Origin: Orbaceae bacterium ESL0721
GTDB taxonomy: Bacteria > Pseudomonadota > Gammaproteobacteria > Enterobacterales > Orbaceae
DNA length: 64,000 bases
NCBI GenBank assembly: GCA_029433365.1
Contig: JAQTHZ010000001.1
Span: 806,001-870,000 of the forward strand
Direction: 5' to 3'
The notes beneath the pieces are model-generated. The model did no database searches. It was not told the origin of the DNA and saw nothing but the letters and a program-made list of their open reading frames with translations. A program made the position numbers and the translations under genes. Of the stretch, positions 1 to 9,599 are shown piece after piece (position 1 is the stretch's first letter; each line of letters opens with the position of its first letter).

Positions 1-425
1 ATATCTTCAATTAAACGATCAAAGATGGTTGAAGTTGAACTGAGTAACTCAATGTGGTTACCTTTGATGCCGTTCAATCCGGTTACATATTTACATAATT
101 TAAATATCGGCTGGCTGACAGGGCTCACTTTTGTGGTAAATATATCTGAGAAGTTGATGAGTTGTTGCACAAATTGAATAATTGTCGGGCGCATCTTTTG
201 CGCACGTTTTACCCTTTTTTCACCCAAATGAGCTTCTCCAAGGACAAGATAGAGGATGATCCCAATAATAGGTAAAATATAGATGACTAACAGCCATGCG
301 ACAACAAATGTGGTTGGTCTTCGCTTAAAAAGAATTCTTAGCGTTGTTGCAACAATTGCTAACCAATAGGTAAAGAAGATAAGATAATTGACAAAGGTAT
401 TTAGTGAGAGATAAAAAAGGTGCAT
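1..425 (-). CDS. cls: Cardiolipin synthase A, N-terminal part (cut by window edge)
   Basis: Translation of the minus strand from the ATG at 425 gives the N-terminal third of ClsA, which condenses phosphatidylglycerol molecules into cardiolipin at the inner membrane. Two membrane helices come first (residues about 8-25 and 37-57), followed by the family stretch LGEAHLG and a segment containing KLCKYVTGLNGIKGN, close to the E. coli sequence. The HKD phospholipase D motifs lie beyond the window, so catalytic residues cannot be checked. The gene is 15 bp downstream of yciA; E. coli also keeps cls near the yci genes. It is probably the last gene of a yciB-yciA-cls unit. Confidence 0.9.
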   Translation of the reverse strand, partial: MHLFYLSLNTFVNYLIFFTYWLAIVATTLRILFKRRPTTFVVAWLLVIYILPIIGIILYLVLGEAHLGEKRVKRAQKMRPTIIQFVQQLINFSDIFTTKVSPVSQPIFKLCKYVTGLNGIKGNHIELLSSTSTIFDRLIED

Positions 426-440
426 AAATCACTTCTTTAA

Positions 441-893
441 TTATAGGTTATTGAGATTTAACATATCGCTTTTTGTCCAATCATAGTGCTGATGCTCTTT
501 TGGCAATGCTTTAGGCTTGTTATATTTATCAACTGCTACATAGGTAAATATTGCATCGGTAATTCGTGATCGTTGACTACCTGCACTACTTTCCGCCGCT
601 CTTTTTATCCAAATCTCAATTTCAACAGTAATAGAGGTGACTCCTGTTTTCAAACAACGAGCATAACAGCATACGACATCACCAACCATAGCTGGTTGAT
701 GAAAAGTGATGCTACTGGCGTTAACAGTGACAACTCTTTTTTTGGCGATCTCTTGCGCTAAAATACTGCCACCAAGATCCATTTGTGACATTATCCACCC
801 ACCAAAGATATAGCCATGAGGGTTGGTATCGGTTGGCATGGCTAATGTCCGCAAGGTCAGTTGCCCTTTTGGGGTATTGCTCTCTCTATTCAT
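441..893 (-). CDS. yciA: Acyl-CoA thioesterase YciA
   Basis: This 150-residue hotdog-fold protein hydrolyses acyl-CoA thioesters in the cytosol. The family signature is plain: LRTLAMPTDTNPHGYIFGGW near residues 14-33, with the catalytic Asp in the MPTDTN segment, then the GDVVCCYARC strand. It is slightly longer than the E. coli protein (about 132 residues) through its C-terminal tail. It sits 31 bp downstream of yciB and 15 bp upstream of cls, the same gene group as in E. coli. No independent promoter was recognised. Confidence 0.95.
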   Translation of the reverse strand: MNRESNTPKGQLTLRTLAMPTDTNPHGYIFGGWIMSQMDLGGSILAQEIAKKRVVTVNASSITFHQPAMVGDVVCCYARCLKTGVTSITVEIEIWIKRAAESSAGSQRSRITDAIFTYVAVDKYNKPKALPKEHQHYDWTKSDMLNLNNL

Positions 894-924
894 GGCTTAT
901 AATCTTATCTTTTATTTTTTATCT

Positions 925-1464
925 TTAATTATCACTATTTTTGTTTGTCTGGATGTAAATATAGATACCTGATATAGCTGCTAATAGAAGTGATGAGCCC
1001 GGTAAAATAAAGGTTTTAAAAATAGCAAAGAAATCCGTTGATGTATAAAATGTGACATAAATATTGGCAATTCCACATAACATAAAAAAGAGTGACCAGA
1101 GGTAATTAAGTCTATTCCACGATGCATCATCTAGTGGTACCTCTTTTCCTATCGTCTTTTTTAGTAGGTTTTTCTTAAAAAAGAGTTGGCTAATCAATAA
1201 GATAAGTGCAAATAGAAAATTAATGATTGTAACCTTCCATTTAATAAAATCTGGTTCGCGCAAGTATAGTGTTAATCCACCGAAAATAATAATCATTAAG
1301 TAAGAGAAAAGTTCAACTTTCTCTATTTTTTTATAGATTATTAATGTGATAAAAAATGATATTGTTGCCGTTATCATTAATGCCTCTACACCAGCAAAAA
1401 TATCATATAACATCAGAAAGGTAAAAAAGAAGAGTAATGGGATAAAATTTAGTAGTTGTTTCAT
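925..1464 (-). CDS. yciB: Inner membrane septation/intermembrane-space protein YciB
   Basis: A 179-residue polytopic inner membrane protein, the usual length of the YciB/IspZ family (also called intracellular septation protein A). Five or so hydrophobic helices are visible, beginning at residue 4, and the family segment around LYLREPDFIKWKVTIINFLF (residues 66-85) is intact. The family has been tied to cell-envelope integrity and septation, but its biochemical role is unclear. It is followed by yciA and cls. The usual partner yciC is not here; a YciC homologue lies far away at 42274-43035. Confidence 0.93.
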   Translation of the reverse strand: MKQLLNFIPLLFFFTFLMLYDIFAGVEALMITATISFFITLIIYKKIEKVELFSYLMIIIFGGLTLYLREPDFIKWKVTIINFLFALILLISQLFFKKNLLKKTIGKEVPLDDASWNRLNYLWSLFFMLCGIANIYVTFYTSTDFFAIFKTFILPGSSLLLAAISGIYIYIQTNKNSDN

Positions 1465-1503
1465 TTGCTATAAACCTGATAACAAATTGGGAAGAGGATG
1501 ATT

Positions 1504-1525
1504 TTATAGGGCAACCGCCCTATAA
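1504..1525 (-). terminator. Hairpin just downstream of fur
   Basis: A GC-containing inverted repeat (TTATAGGGC, loop AACC, GCCCTATAA) lies about 19 bp beyond the fur stop codon and before yciB. Its position suits a fur terminator, but no T-run follows it in the minus direction, so intrinsic termination is doubtful. Confidence 0.35.
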
Positions 1526-1543
1526 TCGCGCTTATTTGTTTTA

Positions 1544-1999
1544 CTATTTTGAGTGAAGTGAAGGATCTTTCTTGCATTCACCTGAAGCACAGTGACCATA
1601 AAGATAAAGACTGTGATAGGTCAATTCAACCCCGTGCTGCTTTGCAATCTCTTTTTGCCTTTGGTTAATTGTCTCATCTCTAAATTCAAAAACTTCACCA
1701 CAATCTAAGCAGACTAAATGGTCATGATGTTCTTGTGTTGCCAATTCAAAAACTGCTTTGCCACCTTCAAAATTATGACGTGTAACAATTCCAGCATCAT
1801 CAAACTGATTAAGAACGCGATATACAGTTGCTAGACCAATCTCATCTCCCAGTTCGAGCAATTTTTTATACAGATCTTCAGCGGTCACATGTTGATGAGC
1901 GGGATCACGCAAAATCTCCAATATTTTTAATCTTGGTGATGTTACCTTTAATCCAGCATTTTTAAGGGCAGCATTATTATCACGATCATGATCTGTCAT
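1544..1999 (-). CDS. fur: Ferric uptake regulator Fur
   Basis: A 151-residue iron-responsive repressor; the E. coli protein has 148. The N-terminal winged helix (residues about 10-85) carries LKVTSPRLKILEIL and the recognition segment GLATVYRVLNQFDDAGIV. The dimerisation domain has the metal-binding motif HHDHLVCLDCG (residues about 91-101), and a second Cys pair lies near the end (HCASGEC). With Fe2+ it would bind Fur boxes and repress iron uptake. It lies downstream of flavodoxin fldA as in E. coli. I found no convincing Fur box in the fldA-fur spacer. Confidence 0.97.
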   Translation of the reverse strand: MTDHDRDNNAALKNAGLKVTSPRLKILEILRDPAHQHVTAEDLYKKLLELGDEIGLATVYRVLNQFDDAGIVTRHNFEGGKAVFELATQEHHDHLVCLDCGEVFEFRDETINQRQKEIAKQHGVELTYHSLYLYGHCASGECKKDPSLHSK

Positions 2000-2085
2000 A
2001 ATGTCTCTCTTCTCTCTGGTTGATATAGTAAAATATAAGTTTTGAAATTGATTTTATTACTTTAATCGATAATAAAAAAATAGAC

Positions 2086-2598
2086 TTAAAGCCCCATTTC
2101 AATAGAAACTTGTTTAACCCATTTTTCAATACGCTCTTCACTTAATTCCGGTTGACGATCTTCATCAATAGCAAGTCCAATAAAATGGTCAGAATCAGCT
2201 AAAGCTTTAGAGCTTTCAAAGTGATAACCTTCTGTCGGCCAGTTACCCACAATTTTTGCCCCTTTAGGCTCAATAACCTCTTTTAAGGTACCCATCGCAT
2301 CACAAAAATATTCAGCATAGTCCTCTTGATCACCACAACCAAAAATAGCAACAGTTTTACCTGTAAAATCGATCTGCTCTAAATTAGGGAAGAAATCATC
2401 CCAATCACATTGAGTTTCACCATAATACCAAGTCGGGATACCGAAGAGGAGATAATCATATTTTTCGATCTCTTCTTTAGTACTTTTAGCAATATCAAAA
2501 AGGTCTGCTTTATCACTACCTAATAAATGTTGGATTTGTTGTGCTACATTTTCTGTATTACCCGTATCACTACCAAAAAAAATACCAACTTTTGCCAT
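2086..2598 (-). CDS. fldA: Flavodoxin 1
   Basis: An FMN-binding electron carrier of about 170 residues that donates low-potential electrons to cytosolic enzymes such as radical-SAM activases. The phosphate-binding loop GSDTGNTE is at residues about 8-15; the FMN-stacking segments IPTWYYGE and FGCGDQEDYAEYF mark a long-chain flavodoxin. I chose the ATG at 2598, which gives MAKVGIFFG like E. coli, because an AAAGG ribosome site sits 8 bp upstream; the reading frame is open to an ATG at 2622. The gene precedes fur, so iron-linked control is likely but not shown by a visible operator. Confidence 0.95.
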   Translation of the reverse strand: MAKVGIFFGSDTGNTENVAQQIQHLLGSDKADLFDIAKSTKEEIEKYDYLLFGIPTWYYGETQCDWDDFFPNLEQIDFTGKTVAIFGCGDQEDYAEYFCDAMGTLKEVIEPKGAKIVGNWPTEGYHFESSKALADSDHFIGLAIDEDRQPELSEERIEKWVKQVSIEMGL

Positions 2599-2840
2599 AT
2601 CAATACCTTTTAAAATTTTCATAAAAATGGGTCAAATAGGGAGGTGCACTAATTTATGTCTATAATATAAACAACCACCTATTAATATTATTGCATGAGT
2701 ATACCACTGCTGCTTAATATCGGCAATCGTTCCCAACGTCAGATAAGACTGATATTATTACTACACAATTGATCTCTCTTAGATTAAAATTACTGTTTGT
2801 TTTCGTTTAATTTAAATTAAATTACACCGTAGGACTTTGT

Positions 2841-4013
2841 ATGAAACTGCATGAATATCAATCTAAATATCTCTTCAAAAAATATGGTTTACCTATCCCT
2901 GAAAGTTATCTCTGTAGTTCAATTAAAGAGGTCGATGCCACATTAGCGCAGCTCTTTACTGAGAGTTATGATGGGAATTGGGTAGCCAAATGTCAAGTAC
3001 ATGCAGGTGGACGAGGTAAAGCTGGCGGTGTAATTTGTACTAAAAATCGTGATGAAATTAGAGCATTTGCTGAAAAATGGTTAGGTCAATATCTTGTAAC
3101 CTACCAGACAGATGCCAAAGGTCAGTTGGTTACAAAAATCCTTATTGAAAAAAGTTCAAGCATAGCTAAAGAGCTCTATTTAGGTGCGGTAATTGATCGC
3201 CGTTCTGCCCGTGTAGTCATCATGGCATCGACAGAAGGTGGCGTCGATATTGAGTCAGTTGCTGAGAAGTTTCCACACCTTATCCATAAAGTCTCCCTCG
3301 ATCCCTTAACTGGACCTTGTCCGTTTCAAGGCCGTGATCTTGCTTTTAAGTTAGGTTTAACAGGTAAACAGGTTAATCAATTTACTAAACTCTTCCTCAA
3401 TTTTGCCAAACTATTTTTAGAAAATGATGTAGCACTGGCTGAAATCAATCCATTAGTGATTACCGATGAGGGCGAACTCGTCTGTTTAGATGCCAAAATT
3501 GTATTAGATGATAATGCGTTATTTAGGCATCCTGATCTCACTGTTCTAAGAGATACAACGCAAGAAGATAGACGCGAATCGATAGCTGCTGAGCAGGGTA
3601 TTAGTTATGTCTCACTTAATGGCAATATCGGTTGTATGGTTAATGGTGCAGGACTCGCTATGGCAACCATGGATATCATTAAACTATATCATGGCGAACC
3701 AGCAAACTTTTTAGATGTCGGCGGTGGCACCACTAAAGAACGAGTTACAGAAGCATTTAAATTGATCTTATCAGATAAAAATGTTAAAGCGATTTTAGTC
3801 AATATTTTTGGTGGGATTGTTCGATGTGATCTGATTGCTGAAGGTATTATTGCTGCCATTAAGGAGATCGGTTTAACTGTCCCTGTTGTAGTAAGATTAG
3901 AGGGAAATAACGCAGAAGTTGCACGGCGCATCTTGGCTGATAGTAAACTTAATGTTATTAGTGCAACTAGCTTAACTGATGCAGCACAAAAAATATCATC
4001 CGTAGCTAAATAG
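2841..4013 (+). CDS. sucC: Succinyl-CoA synthetase beta subunit
   Basis: The ADP-forming beta subunit, 390 residues against 388 in E. coli. An ATP-grasp domain fills the N-terminal half, with [15 protein letters not shown] near residue 50 and the metal-binding AEINPLV near 200. The C-terminal domain carries the [18 protein letters not shown] and [14 protein letters not shown] stretches that contact CoA and the active-site His of SucD. An AGGA motif lies ahead of the ATG. It is followed by sucD after 23 bp. No other TCA-cycle gene is adjacent: sucAB, which precede sucCD in E. coli, are missing here. Confidence 0.96.
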   Translation: MKLHEYQSKYLFKKYGLPIPESYLCSSIKEVDATLAQLFTESYDGNWVAKCQVHAGGRGKAGGVICTKNRDEIRAFAEKWLGQYLVTYQTDAKGQLVTKILIEKSSSIAKELYLGAVIDRRSARVVIMASTEGGVDIESVAEKFPHLIHKVSLDPLTGPCPFQGRDLAFKLGLTGKQVNQFTKLFLNFAKLFLENDVALAEINPLVITDEGELVCLDAKIVLDDNALFRHPDLTVLRDTTQEDRRESIAAEQGISYVSLNGNIGCMVNGAGLAMATMDIIKLYHGEPANFLDVGGGTTKERVTEAFKLILSDKNVKAILVNIFGGIVRCDLIAEGIIAAIKEIGLTVPVVVRLEGNNAEVARRILADSKLNVISATSLTDAAQKISSVAK

Positions 4014-4036
4014 ATAATGAGAATGGAGAAAGAAGT

Positions 4037-4915
4037 ATGTCAATTTTAATCAATAAAGATACCAAAGTGATCTGTCAAGGCTTTACGGGTAGCCAAGGAT
4101 CTTTCCATTCAGAACAGGCATTAGCATACGGAACAAAATTAGTTGGTGGCGTCACACCGGGGAAAGGAGAGACTACCCATTTAGGACTTCCTGTATTTAA
4201 TACGGTTCAAGAGGCAGTTACAGCTACAGGCGCTACAGCAACCGTTATTTATGTGCCAGCCGCATTTGGAAAAGATTCAATTTTAGAGGCTATAGATGCC
4301 GGTATTAAATTAATTGTCTGTATTACTGAAGGAATTCCAACCTTAGATATGCTGGTGGTAAAAGAGAAGTTAAAACAGACTGGCGTTATGATGATCGGTC
4401 CAAACTGCCCAGGTATTATAGTGCCTGATGAGTGTAAAATAGGTATCATGCCCGGCCATATCCATTTAGCAGGTAATGTAGCAATTGTCTCTCGTTCAGG
4501 AACATTAACTTATGAGGCGGTTAAACAGACAACAGATATAAAACTTGGGCAATCAGTCTGCATCGGTATTGGTGGGGATCCTATTCCAGGAACTGATTTT
4601 ATTACACTTTTAAAGTTACTTGAACAAGATCCTAAAACCGAAGCCATTGTTATGATAGGTGAAATTGGTGGTTCTGCTGAAGAAGATGCGGCGGAATATA
4701 TTAAAAATCATGTAACCAAACCGGTTGTTGCTTACATAGCTGGTGTTACAGCGCCAGCAGGTAAACGGATGGGGCATGCAGGTGCCATAATTTCGGGTAA
4801 TAAAGGTACAGCTGCAGAAAAAACGAAAGTGTTACAAGCTGCTGGGGTAACTGTTGTAACTAATCTTGCAGATATAGGCGAGACGGTAAAAAATGTTTTA
4901 TTGTATAAAATTTGA
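4037..4915 (+). CDS. sucD: Succinyl-CoA synthetase alpha subunit
   Basis: The 292-residue alpha subunit with a Rossmann CoA-binding domain ([20 protein letters not shown] near residue 13) and the catalytic phosphohistidine in the GHAGAIISG segment near residue 248. The [19 protein letters not shown] stretch is typical. With SucC it interconverts succinyl-CoA and succinate with ADP phosphorylation in the cytosol. A GGAG ribosome site precedes the ATG. It is co-transcribed with sucC. The next gene, cydA, starts 95 bp later in the same direction. Confidence 0.96.
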   Translation: MSILINKDTKVICQGFTGSQGSFHSEQALAYGTKLVGGVTPGKGETTHLGLPVFNTVQEAVTATGATATVIYVPAAFGKDSILEAIDAGIKLIVCITEGIPTLDMLVVKEKLKQTGVMMIGPNCPGIIVPDECKIGIMPGHIHLAGNVAIVSRSGTLTYEAVKQTTDIKLGQSVCIGIGGDPIPGTDFITLLKLLEQDPKTEAIVMIGEIGGSAEEDAAEYIKNHVTKPVVAYIAGVTAPAGKRMGHAGAIISGNKGTAAEKTKVLQAAGVTVVTNLADIGETVKNVLLYKI

Positions 4916-5010
4916 ACCTAATCAAGTTTTTTTCTTTAATTATTGGTGTACAATATCTCATTTTCAAATAATCTTTAGAAAATTGTGAGCAAAAAAGGTA
5001 GAGAGCAACT

Positions 5011-6600
5011 ATGTTAGATATAATTGAGTTATCACGCCTCCAATTTGCGCTTACGGCAATGTACCATTTCATTTTTGTACCATTAACGCTAGGTATGGCG
5101 TTTTTGTTAGCAATAATGGAGACAGTTTACGTTGTTAGTGGTAAGCAAATTTGGAAAGATATGACCAAATTTTGGGGCAAGTTATTTGGTATTAACTTTG
5201 CACTTGGTGTAGCGACTGGTTTAACCATGGAGTTCCAGTTTGGGACTAACTGGTCTTACTATTCACATTATGTGGGTGATATTTTCGGTGCGCCATTGGC
5301 TATTGAAGGTTTAATGGCATTCTTTTTAGAATCCACTATGGTAGGCCTTTTCTTCTTCGGTTGGGATAGATTAAGCCGCGGTAAACATCTTCTAGTGACG
5401 TGGTGTGTGGCATTTGGTTCTAACCTTTCTGCCCTCTGGATTTTAGTTGCTAATGGATGGATGCAATTCCCGATTGGCTCTTCATTTAATCACTTAAATG
5501 CTCGTATGGAGATGACTAGTTTCTACGATTTAATCACTAGTCCAGTTGCTCAATACAAATTTGTCCATACCGTTACTGCTGGTTATTTAACTGGTGCGAT
5601 GTTTGTCCTCGCGATTAGTTCATACTATTTATTAAAAAATCGCGATCTTGCTTTTGCTAAACGCTCTTTTGCTGTTGCAGCAACTTTTGGCTTCTTTATG
5701 TCTATCGCAGTTGCCATAGTGGGGGATGAAGCAGGTCATGAGATGACAACAGTACAACCAACAAAATTGGCTGCTATTGAGGGTGAATGGGATACACAAC
5801 CCGCTCCTGCCTCTTTTAATGTTATCGCTTTCCCTTCGCAACAGAAGAAAGAAAATCTTTTTGCTATTGAAGTCCCATATGCAATGGGTATTATGACAAC
5901 TCGCTCCCTAGATAAACAGGTAACAGGATTGAAAGATATCTTAGCGCAAAATGAGACGAAAATTCGTAATGGTATTACGGCATTTACTAATTTAGAGAAG
6001 ATAAAACAAGGTAACAATGATCCTGCTGTTTTAAAAGCATTTGAAGATAATAAAGAGGATTTAGGCTACGGTTATTTAGTAAAACGATTCACTGATCGTG
6101 ATCACGTAACCATTCCTGAAGCGACTGAAACTCATATCAAAGCAGCAACAGAAGACTCTATTCCCGCTGTTGCGCCACTATTCTGGGCATTTAGAATTAT
6201 GGTTGGCTGTGGTCTATTAATGATTCTTGGTACCGGTATCTCTTTATGGACAACTTATAAAAATCGAGTTGGTCAAAAACGTTGGTTACATCGCCTAATG
6301 CTATTAGCACTCCCACTACCATGGATTGCATGTGAATGTGGTTGGTTTGTCGCAGAGTATGGACGTCAGCCATGGGCGATTGATGGTATTTTGCCAACCG
6401 GAGTAGCCAACTCTTCATTAACACCAGGTCAAGTACTATTTACCTTATTATTAATTTGTGGTTTATATACGCTATTTTTAATTGCTGAAATGTTCTTAAT
6501 GTTTAAATTTGCTCGCTTAGGACCAAGTTCATTAGGCACAGGTAATTACCATTATGAAAAAACATTTTCTGATAACAATCAGTTAACCACTACAAAATAA
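5011..6600 (+). CDS. cydA: Cytochrome bd ubiquinol oxidase subunit I
   Basis: A 529-residue haem-carrying subunit of the high-affinity quinol oxidase in the inner membrane. The N-terminus [19 protein letters not shown] contains the conserved early His that ligates a haem, [13 protein letters not shown] near residue 450 is a bd signature, and FWAFRIMVG holds the Met haem ligand. The long loop between about residues 255 and 390 is the Q-loop of the long (E. coli-like) class. It is followed by cydB after 18 bp. Such oxidases serve respiration at low oxygen, fitting a gut bacterium. Confidence 0.97.
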   Translation: MLDIIELSRLQFALTAMYHFIFVPLTLGMAFLLAIMETVYVVSGKQIWKDMTKFWGKLFGINFALGVATGLTMEFQFGTNWSYYSHYVGDIFGAPLAIEGLMAFFLESTMVGLFFFGWDRLSRGKHLLVTWCVAFGSNLSALWILVANGWMQFPIGSSFNHLNARMEMTSFYDLITSPVAQYKFVHTVTAGYLTGAMFVLAISSYYLLKNRDLAFAKRSFAVAATFGFFMSIAVAIVGDEAGHEMTTVQPTKLAAIEGEWDTQPAPASFNVIAFPSQQKKENLFAIEVPYAMGIMTTRSLDKQVTGLKDILAQNETKIRNGITAFTNLEKIKQGNNDPAVLKAFEDNKEDLGYGYLVKRFTDRDHVTIPEATETHIKAATEDSIPAVAPLFWAFRIMVGCGLLMILGTGISLWTTYKNRVGQKRWLHRLMLLALPLPWIACECGWFVAEYGRQPWAIDGILPTGVANSSLTPGQVLFTLLLICGLYTLFLIAEMFLMFKFARLGPSSLGTGNYHYEKTFSDNNQLTTTK

Positions 6601-6618
6601 GGTATAGGAGCATTTACA

Positions 6619-7755
6619 ATGATTGATTACGAAGTTGTACGTGTCATCTGGTGGGTATTGATTAGTTTAGTATTAATCGGTTTTGTTATCACAGATGGCT
6701 TTGACATGGGTGTTGGTATTCTTTTACCTATTATTGGTAAAACTGATAATGAACGCCGAATCATGATTAACTCAATTGCACCACATTGGGATGGTAACCA
6801 AGTTTGGTTAATCACAGCAGGTGCAGGTATCTTTGCAGCATGGCCTGAAGTCTATGCAGCATCATTTTCAGGTTTCTATATTGCGATGATTTTAGTGTTG
6901 TGTGCACTATTTTTTAGACCTCTTGGTTTTGATTACCGCAGTAAACTTGAACATGGAAAATGGCGTAACCTATGGGATTATGGCATCTTTACTGGTAGCT
7001 TTGTTCCTGCACTCGTTTTTGGTGTTGCTTTTGGTAACTTATTAGAAGGTGTCCCTTTTAGATATGATAGTTTTTTACGAGCCTACTATGATGGCAGCTT
7101 TTTTGGGTTACTTAATCCATTTGCTATTTTAACGGGTATTGTAAGCCTTATGTTAATTGTCTCTCATGGCGCCACTTGGTTACAGATGAAGACCTCAGGT
7201 GAGCTTTACCTCAAAGCACGTAAAGCAACACAAGTTACAGCTATTATTCTCTTAATTGCGTTTGTACTTGCTGGTTTTTGGGTTAGCTTTGGTATTCATG
7301 GTTATGCAATCACTAGTGTTATTGATCACAATGCCATATCCAATCCATTAGCAAAAACTGTAACGACTGATGCATCATGGTTAGCTAATTATAATCATTA
7401 CCCTATTTTATGGTTAGTACCTGCATTAGGTGTATTATTACCTTTAGTTACGGTTATCTGTTCTGGATTAAATAAAAATGCATTAGCCTTTATTTCATCC
7501 TCATTAACCATTGTTTGTGTACTCTTTACATTTGCAATTGCAACATTCCCATTCATTATGCCATCAAGTATTATGCCAGATGCAAGTTTAACGATATGGG
7601 ATGCATCATCAAGTCAATTAACATTAAATGTTATGTTCTATGTTGTCGTAATATTTTTACCAATTGTACTTTTATATACAATCTGGACTTATATCAAAAT
7701 GTTTGGCAGACTTGATAAAAATTATATTGAAAACAACAAACATTCACTTTATTAA
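6619..7755 (+). CDS. cydB: Cytochrome bd ubiquinol oxidase subunit II
   Basis: The 378-residue partner of CydA, an inner membrane protein with about eight hydrophobic helices. The family motif FVITDGFDMGVGILLP is at residues 22-37 and IAPHWDGNQVWLITAGAG near residue 52. Length equals that of E. coli CydB (379). It forms the heterodimer with CydA and is followed after 9 bp by the small subunit gene cydX, so the three are clearly one transcription unit ending at the hairpin at 7881-7909. Confidence 0.97.
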   Translation: MIDYEVVRVIWWVLISLVLIGFVITDGFDMGVGILLPIIGKTDNERRIMINSIAPHWDGNQVWLITAGAGIFAAWPEVYAASFSGFYIAMILVLCALFFRPLGFDYRSKLEHGKWRNLWDYGIFTGSFVPALVFGVAFGNLLEGVPFRYDSFLRAYYDGSFFGLLNPFAILTGIVSLMLIVSHGATWLQMKTSGELYLKARKATQVTAIILLIAFVLAGFWVSFGIHGYAITSVIDHNAISNPLAKTVTTDASWLANYNHYPILWLVPALGVLLPLVTVICSGLNKNALAFISSSLTIVCVLFTFAIATFPFIMPSSIMPDASLTIWDASSSQLTLNVMFYVVVIFLPIVLLYTIWTYIKMFGRLDKNYIENNKHSLY

Positions 7756-7764
7756 GGAGACAAC

Positions 7765-7863
7765 ATGTATTTTGTATTATGGTTTATCGGTCTTTTGACT
7801 GTTTGTCTGCTTTCAGTAGTGACAGGACTCTGGTTTGATAGAATTAATAGTAAAGAAGATTAA
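7765..7863 (+). CDS. cydX: Cytochrome bd small subunit CydX
   Basis: A 32-residue protein with one hydrophobic helix (residues about 2-20) followed by a short polar tail rich in Asp, Asn, Lys and Glu. CydX proteins have this form and stabilise the CydAB haem site. The gene starts 9 bp after cydB, with AAGGAG as ribosome site just ahead of its ATG. The sequence begins MYFVLWFIGLL and contains the LTVCLLSVVTGLWFD stretch, comparable to the E. coli protein of 37 residues. The E. coli neighbour ybgE is absent. Confidence 0.9.
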   Translation: MYFVLWFIGLLTVCLLSVVTGLWFDRINSKED

Positions 7864-7880
7864 TTCAATAGTCTAATGAT

Positions 7881-7909
7881 AAAGGTGACAAAATATGTCA
7901 CCTTTTTTA
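7881..7909 (+). terminator. Rho-independent terminator after cydABX
   Basis: A perfect 10-bp stem (AAAGGTGACA / TGTCACCTTT) with an AAATA loop is followed by six T residues and lies 17 bp past the cydX stop. It separates cydABX from ybgC-tol, so the tol genes need their own promoter within 7910-8050. Confidence 0.9.
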
Positions 7910-8060
7910 TTTATCAGAAAAGGTATTATAAATAATAATAGAAAGAGTTGATAAAGAAGCCACTGTGCTAAATAACTTTAAATGATAATTGTTTTCATTT
8001 GATAAGTTGTATATCATAACGCAGTTATTTACTGTTTAAAATAATTTGGTGAGAGATAGT

Positions 8061-8456
8061 GTGAAAGAGTTCGACTGGTTTGCAAGAGTTTATTATGAAG
8101 ATACTGATGCTGGTGGTGTAGTATATCATGCTCGTTATCTCGGTTTTTATGAACGTGCGCGAACTGAAATACTGCGTCAACTAGATATTAGTCAACAAAA
8201 GTTATTACAAGAAGGTATTGCTTTTGTGGTTAAAAAGATGGATATTAGCTACCATTTTCCAGCGCGTTTAGATGATATGTTAAATATCCATAGCAAAGTT
8301 AGCGATATTCGTAAAGCATCTATTATTTTTCAGCAAACAATTTTTAACCAAAATCAACAATTAATCAGCAGTGCAAATGTGACGATTGCTTGTGTTAATA
8401 TTATTAAGATGAAGCCTTGTGGGCTTCCAAAGTTATTGATATCGGAGTTTATATAA
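8061..8456 (+). CDS. ybgC: Acyl-CoA thioesterase YbgC (Tol-Pal cluster)
   Basis: A 131-residue hotdog thioesterase with the catalytic motif YYEDTDAGGVVYHARYLGFYERARTE near the N-terminus. It hydrolyses short acyl-CoA or acyl-ACP and is the first gene of the tol cluster in many proteobacteria. I chose the GTG at 8061 because GGTGAGAG lies a normal distance upstream; in-frame TTG 8046 and GTG 8049 have no ribosome site. The stop codon directly abuts the tolQ start, so translation of the two is probably coupled. Confidence 0.93.
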   Translation: MKEFDWFARVYYEDTDAGGVVYHARYLGFYERARTEILRQLDISQQKLLQEGIAFVVKKMDISYHFPARLDDMLNIHSKVSDIRKASIIFQQTIFNQNQQLISSANVTIACVNIIKMKPCGLPKLLISEFI

Positions 8457-9137
8457 GTGGAAAATCTGAATATTATTGATCTGTTCCTACAAGCAGGTCT
8501 TTTAGTTAAATGTGTGATGCTTTTACTGCTCGCCTTCTCTGTGGCATCTTGGGCAATTATCTTTCAACGCAGCAAAATCTTAAGCAGAGCTAAAAAACAG
8601 GTCGAAATCTTCGATGATAGATTTTGGGCTGCCGATGATCTGAATGAATTATACGAAAGAGCTAAACTAAATAAAGAAGATATTACTGGAACAGAACATA
8701 TTTTCTACTCTGGCTTCAAAGAGTTTTCTAGACTTTACCAAATTAACCCTAATATGCCAAAGGCAGCTCTTGACGGTGCTTCACGCTCTATGCGACTTGC
8801 AATGAATCGTGAATTAGATAATTTAGAGTTACATATTCCATTTTTAGGTACTGTTGGTACCATTAGTCCATATATTGGACTATTTGGCACAGTTTGGGGT
8901 ATTATGCATGCTTTTATCTCACTTGGTGCAGTCAAACAAGCTACTTTGCAAATGGTTGCTCCAGGCATTGCAGAGGCATTAATAGCAACAGCTATTGGTC
9001 TTTTTGCTGCTATTCCTGCTGTTTTAGCATTTAACCGTTTAACATTAAGTGTAAGTCGAATTGAACAAGCTTATTTAAACTTTATTGATGAGTTCTCTTC
9101 TATTTTACAACGGCAAGCAGTTGCCATCAGGAAGTAA
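8457..9137 (+). CDS. tolQ: Tol-Pal system proton channel subunit TolQ
   Basis: A 226-residue inner membrane protein of the MotA/TolQ/ExbB family (E. coli 230). It has one N-terminal helix (residues about 16-36) and two more around 138-160 and 172-195, with the family segment [21 protein letters not shown] just before the second. TolQ with TolR uses the proton motive force to energise TolA, which supports outer membrane constriction at division. The start is a GTG immediately after the ybgC stop. Confidence 0.97.
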   Translation: MENLNIIDLFLQAGLLVKCVMLLLLAFSVASWAIIFQRSKILSRAKKQVEIFDDRFWAADDLNELYERAKLNKEDITGTEHIFYSGFKEFSRLYQINPNMPKAALDGASRSMRLAMNRELDNLELHIPFLGTVGTISPYIGLFGTVWGIMHAFISLGAVKQATLQMVAPGIAEALIATAIGLFAAIPAVLAFNRLTLSVSRIEQAYLNFIDEFSSILQRQAVAIRK

Positions 9138-9151
9138 TTAGGGGAATAGTT

Positions 9152-9571
9152 ATGAATAAACGTTCTCGTTATTCGACAAAATCTGAAATTAATATTGTGC
9201 CACTATTAGATGTATTATTGGTACTTGTATTAATTTTTATGGCAACAGCACCCATTATCAGTCAAAGTGTTGAAGTAGATTTGCCCGAAGCTTCGGAATC
9301 AAAAACTGTCGCTGCTACAGATAATAAACCGGTAATTATTGAAGTATCAGGCGTTGGTGTTTATACTTTAATTATTGATCAAGAGCGTCTATCAAATCTT
9401 CAACAAGAACAGATTATATCGGAAGTAAAAAAACAGTTTTCAGTTAATGAAAAAACAGTTTTTTTAGTTGGTGGTGCTAAAAATGTACCCTATGAAGAGA
9501 TAATTAAAGCATTGAATCTTTTACAATCAGCAGGCGTAAAATCTGTCGGTTTAATGACTCAACCAATTTAA
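9152..9571 (+). CDS. tolR: Tol-Pal system protein TolR
   Basis: A 139-residue ExbD/TolR protein with one N-terminal membrane helix (residues about 17-37). The segment INIVPLLDVLLVLVLIFM includes the essential membrane Asp of the proton path. The remainder is a periplasmic domain. It follows tolQ by 14 bp with AGGGGA ahead of the ATG, and precedes tolA by 28 bp. Confidence 0.97.
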   Translation: MNKRSRYSTKSEINIVPLLDVLLVLVLIFMATAPIISQSVEVDLPEASESKTVAATDNKPVIIEVSGVGVYTLIIDQERLSNLQQEQIISEVKKQFSVNEKTVFLVGGAKNVPYEEIIKALNLLQSAGVKSVGLMTQPI

Positions 9572-9599
9572 CTAATAGTATTTTATATAATAACTTAAA

